This document shows, one piece after another, positions 17,016-25,223 of a stretch of 42,972 bases of DNA; the stretch's first letter is position 1; the number at the start of each line of letters is the position of its first letter. Where the stretch lies: NCBI GenBank assembly GCA_964600865.1, contig CAZRJP010000002.1, positions 1 to 42,972 on the forward strand. The letters run 5' to 3'. The DNA comes from WJLC01 sp964600865 (lineage in GTDB: Archaea; Nanobdellota; Nanobdellia; Pacearchaeales; GW2011-AR1). The position numbers and the translations under genes were made by a program. The notes below the pieces were generated by a model that was given only the letters and a program-made list of their open reading frames with translations, searched no databases and was not told the origin of the DNA.

Positions 17016-17035
17016 GTAAGTGTATACACACTTAC
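17016..17035. promoter_or_regulatory. Inverted repeat between AbrB-like regulator and signal peptidase genes
   Basis: GTAAGTGTATACACACTTAC has perfect 8-bp arms around a 4-bp centre. It lies in the divergent region, about 85 bp upstream of the signal peptidase start and about 107 bp upstream of the AbrB-like start. The symmetric form suits a dimeric AbrB-type DNA-binding protein (inference). Confidence 0.45.
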
Positions 17036-17119
17036 GTATATACTAATAATTGTATACTATTTAAATGTTTTGGTATGGTTTATAAAACATTTTAAAAACT
17101 AAAAAGAATTATTTGGAAT

Positions 17120-17758
17120 ATGGATTTTAATAATATAAAAAAAGGTGTTAAAAAAATCTGGAAAAAGTTCTGGTTTATGTTTTGGAAGGAAGATTCTTTC
17201 AAGGGATGGATATTCTCTTTAATAGTCTTATTAATATTCTTTCAATTAATATTTTTTCCTGGATTAAGATTACTTACTGGAAGTCCACTACCTTTAGCTA
17301 TTGTTGAATCATGTAGTATGTATCACGAGCATAATTTTTTCTCCTCATTTGACTCTTGGTGGGAAAGAAATGAAGATAAATACAATGAATTAGGAATTAC
17401 TAAAGAAGAATTTGAGAAATTTCCCTTCAAAAGAGGTTTTGGAAAAGGAGATATTTTACTAACAATAAACGCAAATCCAGAGGAATTAGAAATAGGAGAA
17501 ATAATACTTTTTAATGCAAATCAAAAAAACCCTGTAATACATAGGATAATAAATATAAAAGAAACTGAAAATGGAAAAATCTTCTCTACAATTGGAGATA
17601 ATAATAATCAGCAATTATCTGTAGAAAAAGAAATAACTGAAAAGAATATAATTGCAAAGGCAAAAGTAAGAATAATACCTTATGCGGGATGGATTAAATT
17701 AATTTTCTTTGAACCATTTAGACCAGTTAGTAATAAAGGCCTATGTAATGAAAATTAA
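17120..17758 (+). CDS. Signal peptidase I (archaeal/Sec11 type)
   Basis: 212 residues. A basic N-terminus and one membrane helix (30-47) are followed by the S26B catalytic core: ESCSMYH with Ser66, GKGDILL, NPVIHRII with His141 and FSTIGDNN with Asp160. That Ser-His-Asp set is the archaeal/eukaryotic type; bacterial enzymes have Ser-Lys. A loop of about 40 residues after the Ser box (FFSSFDSWWERNEDKYNEL) is longer than in many homologues. It cleaves signal peptides outside the membrane. A TTTATAAA box at 17079-17086 is 34 bp before the ATG. Confidence 0.9.
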   Translation: MDFNNIKKGVKKIWKKFWFMFWKEDSFKGWIFSLIVLLIFFQLIFFPGLRLLTGSPLPLAIVESCSMYHEHNFFSSFDSWWERNEDKYNELGITKEEFEKFPFKRGFGKGDILLTINANPEELEIGEIILFNANQKNPVIHRIINIKETENGKIFSTIGDNNNQQLSVEKEITEKNIIAKAKVRIIPYAGWIKLIFFEPFRPVSNKGLCNEN

Positions 17759-17804
17759 TTAAATCGCAAGTTTTAAAAATAAATCTATATTTTAAAGAAG
17801 GATA

Positions 17805-18113
17805 ATGGAGTTTTGTCCTAAATGTGGTGCAATGTTAGTAAAAAAAAGAACAAACCTAGGTTGTCCACGTTGTAATTATTCTTCAAGAAATAAAGGAAAA
17901 TTAAAAACTTCTGAAAAAATAGATGAAGGTAAGGAAGTTGCAGTACTTTCAGGGAAAGAATTACATACATGTCCTGTTATTAATGAAAAATGTAAAAAAT
18001 GTGGTAATGAAAAAGCATATTTTTGGACTGTCCAAACTAGGGCAAGTGATGAGGCTGAAACAAAATTCTTTAAATGTACTAAATGTGGCAATACTAGAAG
18101 AGAATATCGATAA
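17805..18113 (+). CDS. tfs: Transcription factor S (TFS)
   Basis: A 102-residue archaeal TFIIS/RPB9-like factor that stimulates RNA cleavage by backtracked RNA polymerase. The N-terminal zinc ribbon is CPKCG ... CPRC (residues 4-22). The C-terminal ribbon is CKKCG ... CTKCG (about 65-97) and carries the catalytic hairpin TRASDEAET with the Asp-Glu pair. Length is standard. Its stop overlaps the start of a tiny membrane protein gene (TAATG). Confidence 0.95.
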   Translation: MEFCPKCGAMLVKKRTNLGCPRCNYSSRNKGKLKTSEKIDEGKEVAVLSGKELHTCPVINEKCKKCGNEKAYFWTVQTRASDEAETKFFKCTKCGNTRREYR

Positions 18114-18256
18114 TGGATTTTAAAAAAACAATACTATCACTTATTGCAATTTCTTTAGTGTCCATATTATTTTTTCCTAAAAACCAAATAAGATTTATTT
18201 GGATACCTTTAATCCTATCTTTAATTCTAGGAATAATTTACTTAAAAGTAAAATAA
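18113..18256 (+). CDS. Tiny membrane protein, 47 residues
   Basis: The reading frame begins M-D-F-K-K-T-I-L-S-L and ends at TAA 18254-18256. It has two hydrophobic segments (about 7-21 and 28-44) separated by F-P-K-N-Q. The ATG shares a base with the TFS stop (TAATG), typical of translational coupling, which is the main support for its being real. Function unknown. Confidence 0.55.
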   Translation: MDFKKTILSLIAISLVSILFFPKNQIRFIWIPLILSLILGIIYLKVK

Positions 18257-18347
18257 AAATCAAAAATTCTTAATTATTTTAACACTAACAAAAATATAAT
18301 AAATGTAATGTGGTGAAAAATAAAAAAAATAAAAGAAATAAAAGAAA

Positions 18348-18372
18348 CAGGCTAATTAAATTAACTAGCCTG
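18348..18372 (-). terminator. Hairpin terminator after the DUF5667-like gene
   Basis: CAGGCTA and TAGCCTG form a 7-bp stem around an AT-rich loop. On the minus strand the hairpin is followed by a T-rich run (TTTCTTTTATTTC and onward), so it fits termination of the gene ending at 18383. Confidence 0.6.
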
Positions 18373-18382
18373 AAATTGGTCT

Positions 18383-19180
18383 TTAACCTTTAATTTTATT
18401 TCCTATATCTGAGGCTCCCTCATCTTCTTGAGATTTGTCATTAGACTCTTCATTTTCATCTTCCTGAGATTCATCTTCAGCATTTGCTTTTCCTGCTTCA
18501 ATTCTATTCTCAGCTCTTTCATTGATTCTTTCATTTATTCTTTCTTCTAAATCATCTAATTCTTCTTCAGAGCTTTCAGAAACAACCTTTAATCTAGATC
18601 TAATATTTTCTCTTTTCTGAGAAATCTTAGATTCTATCTCTCCAGCTCTTTCTTGAATTCTTCCAAATACTTCTCTAAGATGAGCAAGTTGCTCTTCGCT
18701 CATATTTTGGTCTGCTTTTCTTTCAAGAATTCTATTGTGAACTCTTGCTACTTTCTCTTTATGAAATTCTACTTTAGACCTAATATCTAAAACATCTTCA
18801 TAGGTATTTTCAGCTGATTCCTCATCACCATTAACTTCTAATTTATCCACAATTCCTTGTGTTACATTAATAAGTCTATCATGGCCTTTTTGAGCCTTTT
18901 CAGCTTCATTATCTTTTCCTTTATCTGCCATTGCTTCAGCTTCTGCTAATCTTTCTTCAGCATATCTTAATGCCTTATTAGCTTTCTTAGCCTTATTAAA
19001 TGTTAAACCTAATGAAACTCTTTCCATGGCTGTTTCTAAACCATAAAAAGCTGAATCAGGCGTAACACCTGCAGCAACGTCTAAACCATCATCTATAGTT
19101 GTAGCATCTTCAGCTGCAACTAATGGCATAACCATCAGACCGAAAATAAAAACTGTCATTAAAATTGTTCTTGTTTTCAT
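18383..19180 (-). CDS. Exported DUF5667-like helical protein
   Basis: 265 residues with a signal peptide (1-23, cut near VAA). GVTPDSAFYGLETAMERVSLGL (about 38-59) is the typical start of DUF5667-type domains: a Pro-Asp-Ser-x-x-Y-x-L box followed by an amphipathic helical region rich in A, E and R with AEERLAEAEAM. The rest is predicted coiled coil (to about 225) ending in an acidic E/D/S/N tail. It is probably secreted or cell-surface associated. It is flanked by a terminator hairpin downstream and about 120 bp of AT-rich promoter region upstream. Molecular role unknown. Confidence 0.75.
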   Translation of the reverse strand: MKTRTILMTVFIFGLMVMPLVAAEDATTIDDGLDVAAGVTPDSAFYGLETAMERVSLGLTFNKAKKANKALRYAEERLAEAEAMADKGKDNEAEKAQKGHDRLINVTQGIVDKLEVNGDEESAENTYEDVLDIRSKVEFHKEKVARVHNRILERKADQNMSEEQLAHLREVFGRIQERAGEIESKISQKRENIRSRLKVVSESSEEELDDLEERINERINERAENRIEAGKANAEDESQEDENEESNDKSQEDEGASDIGNKIKG

Positions 19181-19304
19181 TTTGTTTGTTTTTTGCTTTA
19201 TTTATTCCTCCCGCATTTTAATTTACCTTGTAAAATATAAGAAACACTTCTTTATAATTAATCCTTGAAACAAGATGAAACAAGCTTTTGAACTATTAAG
19301 AGAA

Positions 19305-20192
19305 TTATTTTTTCTTCAATAACCTTATCCTATTCTCATTACCATAAGGTATTTTTTCTATTAATTCTTTTTGCTGAAGTTTTCTAAGTTTTCTACTTAA
19401 TCTTACCTTACTAATTCCTAAATCATTAACAATTTCTTTAGTCCATGATTCATTTTTTTTCTTGTTTAATAAATACTCTATTATTTCCTTTTGTTCTCCA
19501 TATAAATTTCTTGTTAATTTCTTCTTTAAATCTGTTTTTTTCTTAGATTTTTTACTTTTTTTAGATTTCTTCTTAGATTTCTTCTTAGATTTCTTCTTAG
19601 ATTTCTTCTTAGATTTCTTTTTTAAAATATTAATCTTCTTTTTAAGAATAACTGTTTGATAAAAAACAATAAATGCAATTAATAAAACTACAAAAACAGG
19701 CCAGAATAATTCTATTTCATTAACTGGTTCATATGAAATAAGAACATCCTTAGAATTAATATTTTCCCATTTTAAAATAACTCTCCTTCCATCTGTAATA
19801 ATATTATAATTTTCAGGAAAAATAATTTTGTTTTTAGTAAGAATAGCTTTTTCAGGAAGTCTAACAGTTAAATTAACAACTCCCTCAAATTTATCTCCTG
19901 TTAATATAAAAAAATGTTTTTCTTTTACTCCCTCAATAACACTCTCTGTAATATAACTTACAATTAACTCTTCAGAAGAATCTACTTTTAATGATTGATT
20001 TATTATTTTAAAATCTTCATTTGATTCAATTGTTCTAGCATCATATGGTAATTTATATCCAAAATTAGAAACCCTTCCAAAATTTATTTCTGCTAATGTT
20101 TTATCTTCTACAATAGTGTAATTTACAGAAACAGCACTTACTAATCCTATCATCCATATCACAAAAAGGCTAAATAATATTATCTTCTTCAT
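19305..20192 (-). CDS. Membrane-tethered winged-helix protein with KKKS-repeat linker
   Basis: 295 residues. It has a signal-peptide-like N-terminus (1-20) and an extracellular beta-rich domain (21-160, with KHFFILTGDKFEGVVNLTVRLPE). One membrane helix (about 164-183, ELFWPVFVVLLIAFIVFYQ) follows, then a Lys/Ser linker encoded by a 12-bp tandem repeat. A C-terminal winged helix (about 225-290) includes WTKEIVNDLGISKVRLSRKLRKL. The layout suggests a one-component regulator that senses outside and binds DNA inside. Archaeal proteins of this kind exist, but no target is apparent. A tRNA-Lys gene lies just upstream on the same strand. Confidence 0.75.
   Translation of the reverse strand: MKKIILFSLFVIWMIGLVSAVSVNYTIVEDKTLAEINFGRVSNFGYKLPYDARTIESNEDFKIINQSLKVDSSEELIVSYITESVIEGVKEKHFFILTGDKFEGVVNLTVRLPEKAILTKNKIIFPENYNIITDGRRVILKWENINSKDVLISYEPVNEIELFWPVFVVLLIAFIVFYQTVILKKKINILKKKSKKKSKKKSKKKSKKKSKKSKKSKKKTDLKKKLTRNLYGEQKEIIEYLLNKKKNESWTKEIVNDLGISKVRLSRKLRKLQQKELIEKIPYGNENRIRLLKKK
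19561..19620. repeat. 12-bp tandem repeat encoding KKKS units
   Basis: Five consecutive copies of ttagatttcttc (the last one imperfect) inside the membrane-tethered winged-helix gene. On the coding strand they give repeated K-K-S-K units, so the linker length may vary between strains. Confidence 0.9.
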
Positions 20193-20233
20193 ATATATTA
20201 TAAGATATAGGTTTATTTTAAACTTTCTAAAAA

Positions 20234-20308
20234 TGGCCTTGAAGGGAGTTGAACCCTCGACACCCAGATTAAGAGTCTGGTGCTCTAACCAGGCTGAGCT
20301 ACAAGGCC
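20234..20308 (-). tRNA. tRNA-Lys (anticodon CTT)
   Basis: A complete 75-nt cloverleaf. Acceptor stem GGCCTTG/CAAGGCC with discriminator A. D-arm GCTC/GAGC with a 10-nt loop. Anticodon stem CCAGA/TCTGG with loop CTCTTAA, giving anticodon CTT. Variable loop GTGTC, T-arm GAGGG/CCCTT with TTCAACT loop. CCA is not encoded and there is no intron. Upstream on the minus strand is a TATA-rich stretch (about 20330-20345). Confidence 0.97.
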
Positions 20309-20437
20309 ATATTTTCTGTCTAAATAAAAGATATTTTATTTAAAAAAGTGCCTATTAACAAAAAAAAACATAAAATTCAGAATAAAAAACATTTTTAAAG
20401 ATAAAATTCATTAAATAACTATAAAAGGAGGTTGAAA

Positions 20438-20791
20438 ATGGCAAAAAAGAAAAAAAGTAAAAACAACCAACTTGGAAAGGCCGCTTTAATAATTGGTTTA
20501 ATTCTAGCAATTGTTGCAGGATTGATTCCATCAATTGAAGCTTATGCTTACACAGGATTAATCTTAGTTGTTCTAGGATTAGTTGTGGGTCTCATGAATA
20601 TTGCAGAAAAAGACACATCTAAACTATTAATAGCGATCATCGCTTTAATGGCAGTTGGAACAGCGACTATAAACGTTATTCCATTGATAAATGAATATTT
20701 ATCTGCGATGTTAAGAAATTTCCTAGCATTTGTTGGTGCTGCAGGTTTTGTTGTAGCTATTAAAGCTATTCTAGAAACTAGCAGAATATAA
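20438..20791 (+). CDS. Small membrane protein
   Basis: 117 residues from the ATG at 20438. A TTG two codons upstream is in frame, but GGAGGT at 20427-20432 is placed to serve the ATG (5-nt spacing). This is one of the few full-strength ribosome binding sites in the window. A Lys-rich start (MAKKKKSKNN) is followed by four hydrophobic helices (about 15-32, 37-54, 63-82, 92-110). The family is not recognised. A hairpin terminator follows at 20813-20841. The strong site and terminator suggest an abundantly translated single gene. Confidence 0.7.
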   Translation: MAKKKKSKNNQLGKAALIIGLILAIVAGLIPSIEAYAYTGLILVVLGLVVGLMNIAEKDTSKLLIAIIALMAVGTATINVIPLINEYLSAMLRNFLAFVGAAGFVVAIKAILETSRI

Positions 20792-20812
20792 ATTAATTTT
20801 TAATTTATTTTA

Positions 20813-20841
20813 AAAGATAGGCATTTATTTGCCTACTCTTT
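20813..20841 (+). terminator. Hairpin terminator after the small membrane protein gene
   Basis: TAGGCA (20818-20823) pairs with TGCCTA (20830-20835) around a TTTATT loop, extended by AAAGA/TCTTT with one bulged C. A T-rich run (tattttttat) follows. Confidence 0.65.
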
Positions 20842-21017
20842 ATTTTTTATAATTCATTTCTTATACTTAATTTTTCTATTCTCACTTTACTCTTTTTCTA
20901 TATAATAATTAAAATTATATTGTAAAAGACATACTTACAAATAATAAAAACAGAATAAAAGATTTAAGTCTATCTAAATAAATCTTCATGTTCTTTCAAA
21001 AATAGACAGGGCGGTAG

Positions 21018-21287
21018 TTATTTCTTTAATAATTTCTGAATACCCTCAATGGCATCAGCTATTTCTCTTCCTCTCTTGGTCAAATAAATTAATTTTATTC
21101 GCCCCTTTTTTTCAAATTCAACCAATTTCATTTTTTCTAAATTCTGCAGTATCTTTACTGCATGGCTATAAGTACAATCTACTTCTTTAGCCAAAATACT
21201 ACCATACCTCGGTCTATGATCTTTCTTCAAATTTACCAACATTAAGGCTGGCTTTCTCCTAAAAAAGAGATCAAAATTGTCTTTCAT
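21018..21287 (-). CDS. Small winged-helix transcriptional regulator
   Basis: 89 residues forming one winged-helix domain: LALMLVN-type first helix, RYGSILAKEVDCTYSHAVKILQNLEKMKLVEF as helix-turn-helix, and GRIKLIYLTKRGREIADAI as wing and last helix. It resembles MarR/PadR-like archaeal regulators of minimal size. Upstream (21288-21420) lies AT-rich DNA with a hairpin at 21373-21398 and the facing half-sites ggtat (21298) and atacc (21364), which could be its operators. It stands alone, so its targets are unknown. Confidence 0.75.
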   Translation of the reverse strand: MKDNFDLFFRRKPALMLVNLKKDHRPRYGSILAKEVDCTYSHAVKILQNLEKMKLVEFEKKGRIKLIYLTKRGREIADAIEGIQKLLKK

Positions 21288-21372
21288 TTTTTTTTAAGGT
21301 ATGTTATTTAACGTATATATTCAGATGGTGATGAGCTTATAAATGTTTTGAAAAATATACAATATACCTCAG

Positions 21373-21398
21373 TTTTCACTCCTACCTATGGGTGAAAA
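21373..21398. promoter_or_regulatory. Inverted repeat between regulator and phosphoesterase genes
   Basis: TTTTCAC (21373-21379) pairs with GTGAAAA (21392-21398), with an inner CC/GG pair. The element lies in the 198-bp divergent region. It may be an operator or, on the plus strand, a terminator-like hairpin. Function not determined. Confidence 0.35.
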
Positions 21399-21485
21399 AT
21401 AAAATTTTCCAAAATCCCAAATTAACTAAAATTTTATAATATCAATCATGTTATATTATATTATATATGATTATACTAAATAAAA

Positions 21486-22151
21486 ATGATAAAGAAAAAA
21501 TCTAAGAAAAGGCTAAAAAAAGAAAAGACTAAAAATAAAACAAAAGTATTTGCAGCAGGAGACATTCATGGAGATACTGGACTTGCTAAGAAACTTGCTA
21601 ACAAAGCTAAAAAATCTGAGGCAGACATGATAATTTTAGCAGGAGATATAACAATGTTTGAAGAAAATACTAAAAATCTTGTAGGTCCTTTTGCAAAATT
21701 AAAAAAACCCGTTTTATTACTACATGGAAATCATGAATCTCTTGCAACAGTAGACTTTTTAAGTAATTTATACTCTCCAGAAACCAAAAATTTACATGGG
21801 TATTCAATTATAACTAATGACAATGTAGGTATTTTTGGAACAGGTGGAGCAGATTTTGGAGTAGAGCCTATGTCAGAAAAAGATTTTTTTAAAACATTAA
21901 AAAAAGCATACAATGGACTAAAAGGAAAAAGTGTTGATAAAAAAATAATGGTCACCCATATGCATCCATTCAAAAGTCAAGCAGAATTCAGTGGATTTGA
22001 AGGAAGTAAAGGAATAAGAAAGGCAATAAAAACATTTAAACCAGATATAGTTCTTTCAGGACATATTCACGAAGCAGAAGGAATGCAAGATAAAATAGGA
22101 AAAACGAAAATATATCATATTGGAAGAGAGGGGAAAATAATAGAAATATAA
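21486..22151 (+). CDS. Metallophosphoesterase (calcineurin-like)
   Basis: 221 residues with a Lys-rich first 20 and then the complete five-block metallophosphoesterase signature: GDIHG, ILAGDI, LHGNHES, MVTHMHP and LSGHIHE. These supply the two-metal-binding Asp, Asn and His residues. The fold has the compact YfcE/MJ0936-like size. The substrate (phosphodiester or nucleotide) cannot be told from sequence. The downstream gene starts 3 bp later, so they form an operon. Confidence 0.9.
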   Translation: MIKKKSKKRLKKEKTKNKTKVFAAGDIHGDTGLAKKLANKAKKSEADMIILAGDITMFEENTKNLVGPFAKLKKPVLLLHGNHESLATVDFLSNLYSPETKNLHGYSIITNDNVGIFGTGGADFGVEPMSEKDFFKTLKKAYNGLKGKSVDKKIMVTHMHPFKSQAEFSGFEGSKGIRKAIKTFKPDIVLSGHIHEAEGMQDKIGKTKIYHIGREGKIIEI

Positions 22152-22154
22152 AAA

Positions 22155-22529
22155 ATGGCAAGAACACTGATAAATAAAAGGAAAAAAGAATTCATCCAAA
22201 AAATGGAAAATGAGAATCAAAGTTGTCTCGAAAAATATGTTACAACCAAGGAAGACCAAATTAGTGTTAACTGGAAATTAATTGCTAAAGAAGAAAAAAA
22301 GATAAAAAAAGACGAAACAGATGATATTTTTAGATATTTAAGATATTATGGAATTCTAAAATACCAAAAAGCTAAAGGAAGTTTTTACTTAAGTGGGGCT
22401 GGATTAAATCTAGGGCCTATAGAAAATGGTCTTATTATTCATAATTTTGCAAAAAAAGAAGATGCAAAAGAATATCTTAATGCAAAATACAAAGGATCAA
22501 TGTACTCAATTACTATAGAAAAAGTATAA
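22155..22529 (+). CDS. Protein of unknown function coupled to the phosphoesterase
   Basis: 124 residues, soluble and basic. The N-terminal half is helical. The C-terminal half (YYGILKYQKAKGSFYLSGAGLNLGPIENGLIIHNF) looks like a small beta-sheet domain. I do not recognise a family. It starts 3 bp after the phosphoesterase stop. Its last codons and stop (GTA TAA) lie in a 22-bp segment that is tandemly repeated immediately downstream. Confidence 0.6.
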   Translation: MARTLINKRKKEFIQKMENENQSCLEKYVTTKEDQISVNWKLIAKEEKKIKKDETDDIFRYLRYYGILKYQKAKGSFYLSGAGLNLGPIENGLIIHNFAKKEDAKEYLNAKYKGSMYSITIEKV

Positions 22530-22566
22530 TAAGTCAATAAAAAAGGTATAATAAGTCAATAAAAAA
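22524..22566. repeat. 22-bp tandem duplication at a gene end
   Basis: The unit gtataataagtcaataaaaaa begins at 22524 and again at 22546, a 22-bp period. The first copy contains the last codon and stop of the gene ending at 22529. The second copy is non-coding. Confidence 0.9.
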
Positions 22567-22619
22567 ATCTAAAAAGATGATTAATCATATTTATATAATT
22601 AGAATCATTAATTAATATC

Positions 22620-25007
22620 ATGCCAAAAAAACCTAAAAAAAGCAGAGAAGAATCATCAGCTGAAGAATATTTCCCAGTTGATGAAGAAGACCTAAAAAAT
22701 ACAACAGAAAAACAAGTAAAAGATTCTACTCCTGAAAGACCAAAACACTCAACAGAAAAATCTGTTAAAAAGATAGAAAGTGATGTCCACTCTATAGAAA
22801 AAAAATATCATCAACCAGATAAAAAAGATATTGAAAAAGTAGAAAAAAAAGGCAAAAAATCTAAGAAAAAAAAGAAATCTAAAAGAACTACAACAAAAAC
22901 AAAAAAATATATTCCTCCTAAGATAAAATTAAAAGAAAAAGGATATGAATTAATAATAACAGAAAAACCTCAGGCAGCAGGTAAAATCGCGTCAGCATTA
23001 GGAAAACCAGTAAAAAATTCTCACCAAAAAGTTTCTTATTATGAATTAAATAGAAATGGAAAAAAAATAGTTATTGTTTCTGCCGTAGGTCATTTGCTAA
23101 CCCTTGCCCAAAATAAAAAAGGAACTGAAATCCCTATGTTTGATATAAGCTGGAAACCAAACTTTCAAGTAAGAAAAGGTGACTTTACAAAAAGATACTA
23201 TAATACAATTCTAAAATTATGTAAAAATGCAGGAAGTTTAACTGTGGCTACAGACTTTGATGTAGAAGGAGAAGTTATTGGAACAAATGTTGTAAAATAT
23301 ATCTGTAATCAATCTGATGCTAAAAGAATGAAATTCTCTACATTGACAAAAAAAGAATTAGAAGATTCATATGAAAACAAAAAACCCTCAATAGAATGGG
23401 GCCAGGCAATTGCAGGAGAAACACGACACTATTTAGACTGGTATTATGGTATAAATCTTTCACGGGCCTTAATGAATGCTATCAAAACAACTGGGAAATT
23501 CAAGATAATGTCCATTGGTCGTGTTCAAGGACCTGCATTAAATTTAATTGTAGAAAAAGAAAGAAAAATACAAAAATTTAAACCTAAACCCTACTGGCAA
23601 GTATTTATAACAATCGAAGATGGAAAAAACAAATTAGAATTAAAATATACTAAAAATATCTTTGATAAAAAACAACTAAGTAAATTCAAAAAATTAAAAG
23701 GACAAAAAATCAAGGCCTCTACAAAAAAATACAAAAGAAAAATTCCTCCAAAAAGCCCATTTAATCTATCAAGTCTTCAAAAAGAAGCATACAATCTTTA
23801 CAAAATAAAACCATCTAAAACACTAAAAATAGCTCAAAGCCTTTATTTAAATGGGTTAATATCCTATCCAAGAACATCAAGTCAAAAACTTCCTGCATCA
23901 ATAGGATATAAAAAAATATTAAAAAAATTAGCAAAAAAATACAAGGCAAAACATTTAATTAAAAAAGACAAGCCAAAAGAAGGTAAAAAATCTGATCCTG
24001 CACACCCATCAATATATCCTACAGGAGATACACAAATATTATCTGGCCAAGACGAAAAAATATATGATTTAATTGTTAAAAGATTTCTATCATTATTTTG
24101 TGAAAATGCCATCATAGAAAACAAAACAGTTACAGCTAAAAAAGAAAAAATGAAATTCAAGAAAAAGGGCAAACAGATAATAAAAAAAGCATGGATGGAA
24201 ATCTATCCTACTAGGAGGAAAATAGAAGAAATCCCTGACTTCAAGGGAAAAGTAGATATAAATGATTGTAAATTTGAAGATAAAGAAACTAAACCTCCAA
24301 GAAGATACTCTCCTGCTTCAATCTTATCTGCATTAGAAAAAAGAAATCTTGGAACAAAAGCAACTCGTTCAAATATCTTAGAAACTCTTTACAGTAGAAA
24401 CTACATAAAAGACCAAAGCATAAAAGCAACCCCTTTAGGAATGTCCTTAATATCCTCCTTAGAAAAACACTCTCCTATAATAATAAATGAAGAATTAACA
24501 AGAAAATTTGAAGAAGATATGGAAGAAATAAAAAATGCTAAAAAATCTAAATTAGAAAAAGAAGAGCAGAAAATTCTAAAAAATGCTCAGAAAAGTATAA
24601 AGGATATTGCTAAAGATTTTAAACAACATAAAAAAGAAATAGGAAAAGAACTTATGAAAGCAATAACAAAATACAGGGAACAACAAAAAAAGGAAAACAG
24701 AATAATGATTTGTCCAAAATGTAAAAAAGGCCATTTAGCAATAACTTATTCTAAAAAAACAAAAAGAAAATTCATTGCATGTGATGCTTATCCTAAATGT
24801 AAAACAACATACTCCTTGCCACCATATGGAAAAATAAAAAAATTAGGTAAAGATAAACTATGTAAAGAATGTAAATTCCCATTATTAATGTCTATAAGAA
24901 AAGGAAAAAAACCATGGATATTTTGCTTTAACCCTAAATGCCCTACAAATAAAAAAAGGATTGAAAAATATAAAAAAAGGAAAGCTAAACAAAAAAAGAA
25001 AAATTAA
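22620..25007 (+). CDS. topA: DNA topoisomerase I (type IA)
   Basis: 795 residues. An unusual Lys/Glu-rich extension (1-105) precedes the TOPRIM domain (KGYELIITEKPQAAGKIASALG, 107-128) with DFDVEGE at 212-218. Further signatures are IGRVQGPALNLI (299-310) and the active-site LISYPRTSS with Tyr416. Two C-terminal zinc ribbons follow: CPKC ... CDAYPKC and CKEC ... CFNPKC (about 697-775), then a Lys-rich tail. The enzyme relaxes negative supercoils by cutting one strand. The basic N-terminal extension is not part of the catalytic core and may bind DNA. TATA-like aatcatatttatataat lies about 30 bp upstream of the ATG. Confidence 0.96.
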   Translation: MPKKPKKSREESSAEEYFPVDEEDLKNTTEKQVKDSTPERPKHSTEKSVKKIESDVHSIEKKYHQPDKKDIEKVEKKGKKSKKKKKSKRTTTKTKKYIPPKIKLKEKGYELIITEKPQAAGKIASALGKPVKNSHQKVSYYELNRNGKKIVIVSAVGHLLTLAQNKKGTEIPMFDISWKPNFQVRKGDFTKRYYNTILKLCKNAGSLTVATDFDVEGEVIGTNVVKYICNQSDAKRMKFSTLTKKELEDSYENKKPSIEWGQAIAGETRHYLDWYYGINLSRALMNAIKTTGKFKIMSIGRVQGPALNLIVEKERKIQKFKPKPYWQVFITIEDGKNKLELKYTKNIFDKKQLSKFKKLKGQKIKASTKKYKRKIPPKSPFNLSSLQKEAYNLYKIKPSKTLKIAQSLYLNGLISYPRTSSQKLPASIGYKKILKKLAKKYKAKHLIKKDKPKEGKKSDPAHPSIYPTGDTQILSGQDEKIYDLIVKRFLSLFCENAIIENKTVTAKKEKMKFKKKGKQIIKKAWMEIYPTRRKIEEIPDFKGKVDINDCKFEDKETKPPRRYSPASILSALEKRNLGTKATRSNILETLYSRNYIKDQSIKATPLGMSLISSLEKHSPIIINEELTRKFEEDMEEIKNAKKSKLEKEEQKILKNAQKSIKDIAKDFKQHKKEIGKELMKAITKYREQQKKENRIMICPKCKKGHLAITYSKKTKRKFIACDAYPKCKTTYSLPPYGKIKKLGKDKLCKECKFPLLMSIRKGKKPWIFCFNPKCPTNKKRIEKYKKRKAKQKKKN

Positions 25008-25075
25008 ACAATCTTAATACTCTCGTTTTTTAATAAAAAAATCTTAAATAAAGTTTTATTATATACCAATTTACA

Positions 25076-25097
25076 CCTTTACTAAAGTTACTAAAGG
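25076..25097. other. Inverted repeat in the gap after topA
   Basis: CCTTTA and TAAAGG flank a 10-bp loop that itself repeats the CTAAAG element. The 216-bp gap holds otherwise only AT-rich sequence and a probable TATA box for the next gene. A weak hairpin of unknown role. Confidence 0.35.
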
Positions 25098-25223
25098 ATC
25101 TAATTCTCCCTAGTGAAACAATTCTAATACCCCTTCAAATTTTCATAATAAACCTCAAAAAAATTAAGTATAATTATACTATAATAATCCTTATAAAATT
25201 GTAACAATATCCAATAATATAAA

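Noticed and set aside
16950..17102. A 50-codon plus-strand frame (from ATG 16950) with a hydrophobic C-terminal segment.
   Set aside because: It spans both inverted repeats and the promoter region of two divergent genes; I see no ribosome binding site or family. The inverted repeats explain the composition better. It could be revisited if homologues exist.
19561..19620. Possible CRISPR-like array.
   Set aside because: The repeats are contiguous 12-bp units without spacers and are in frame within a Lys/Ser linker.
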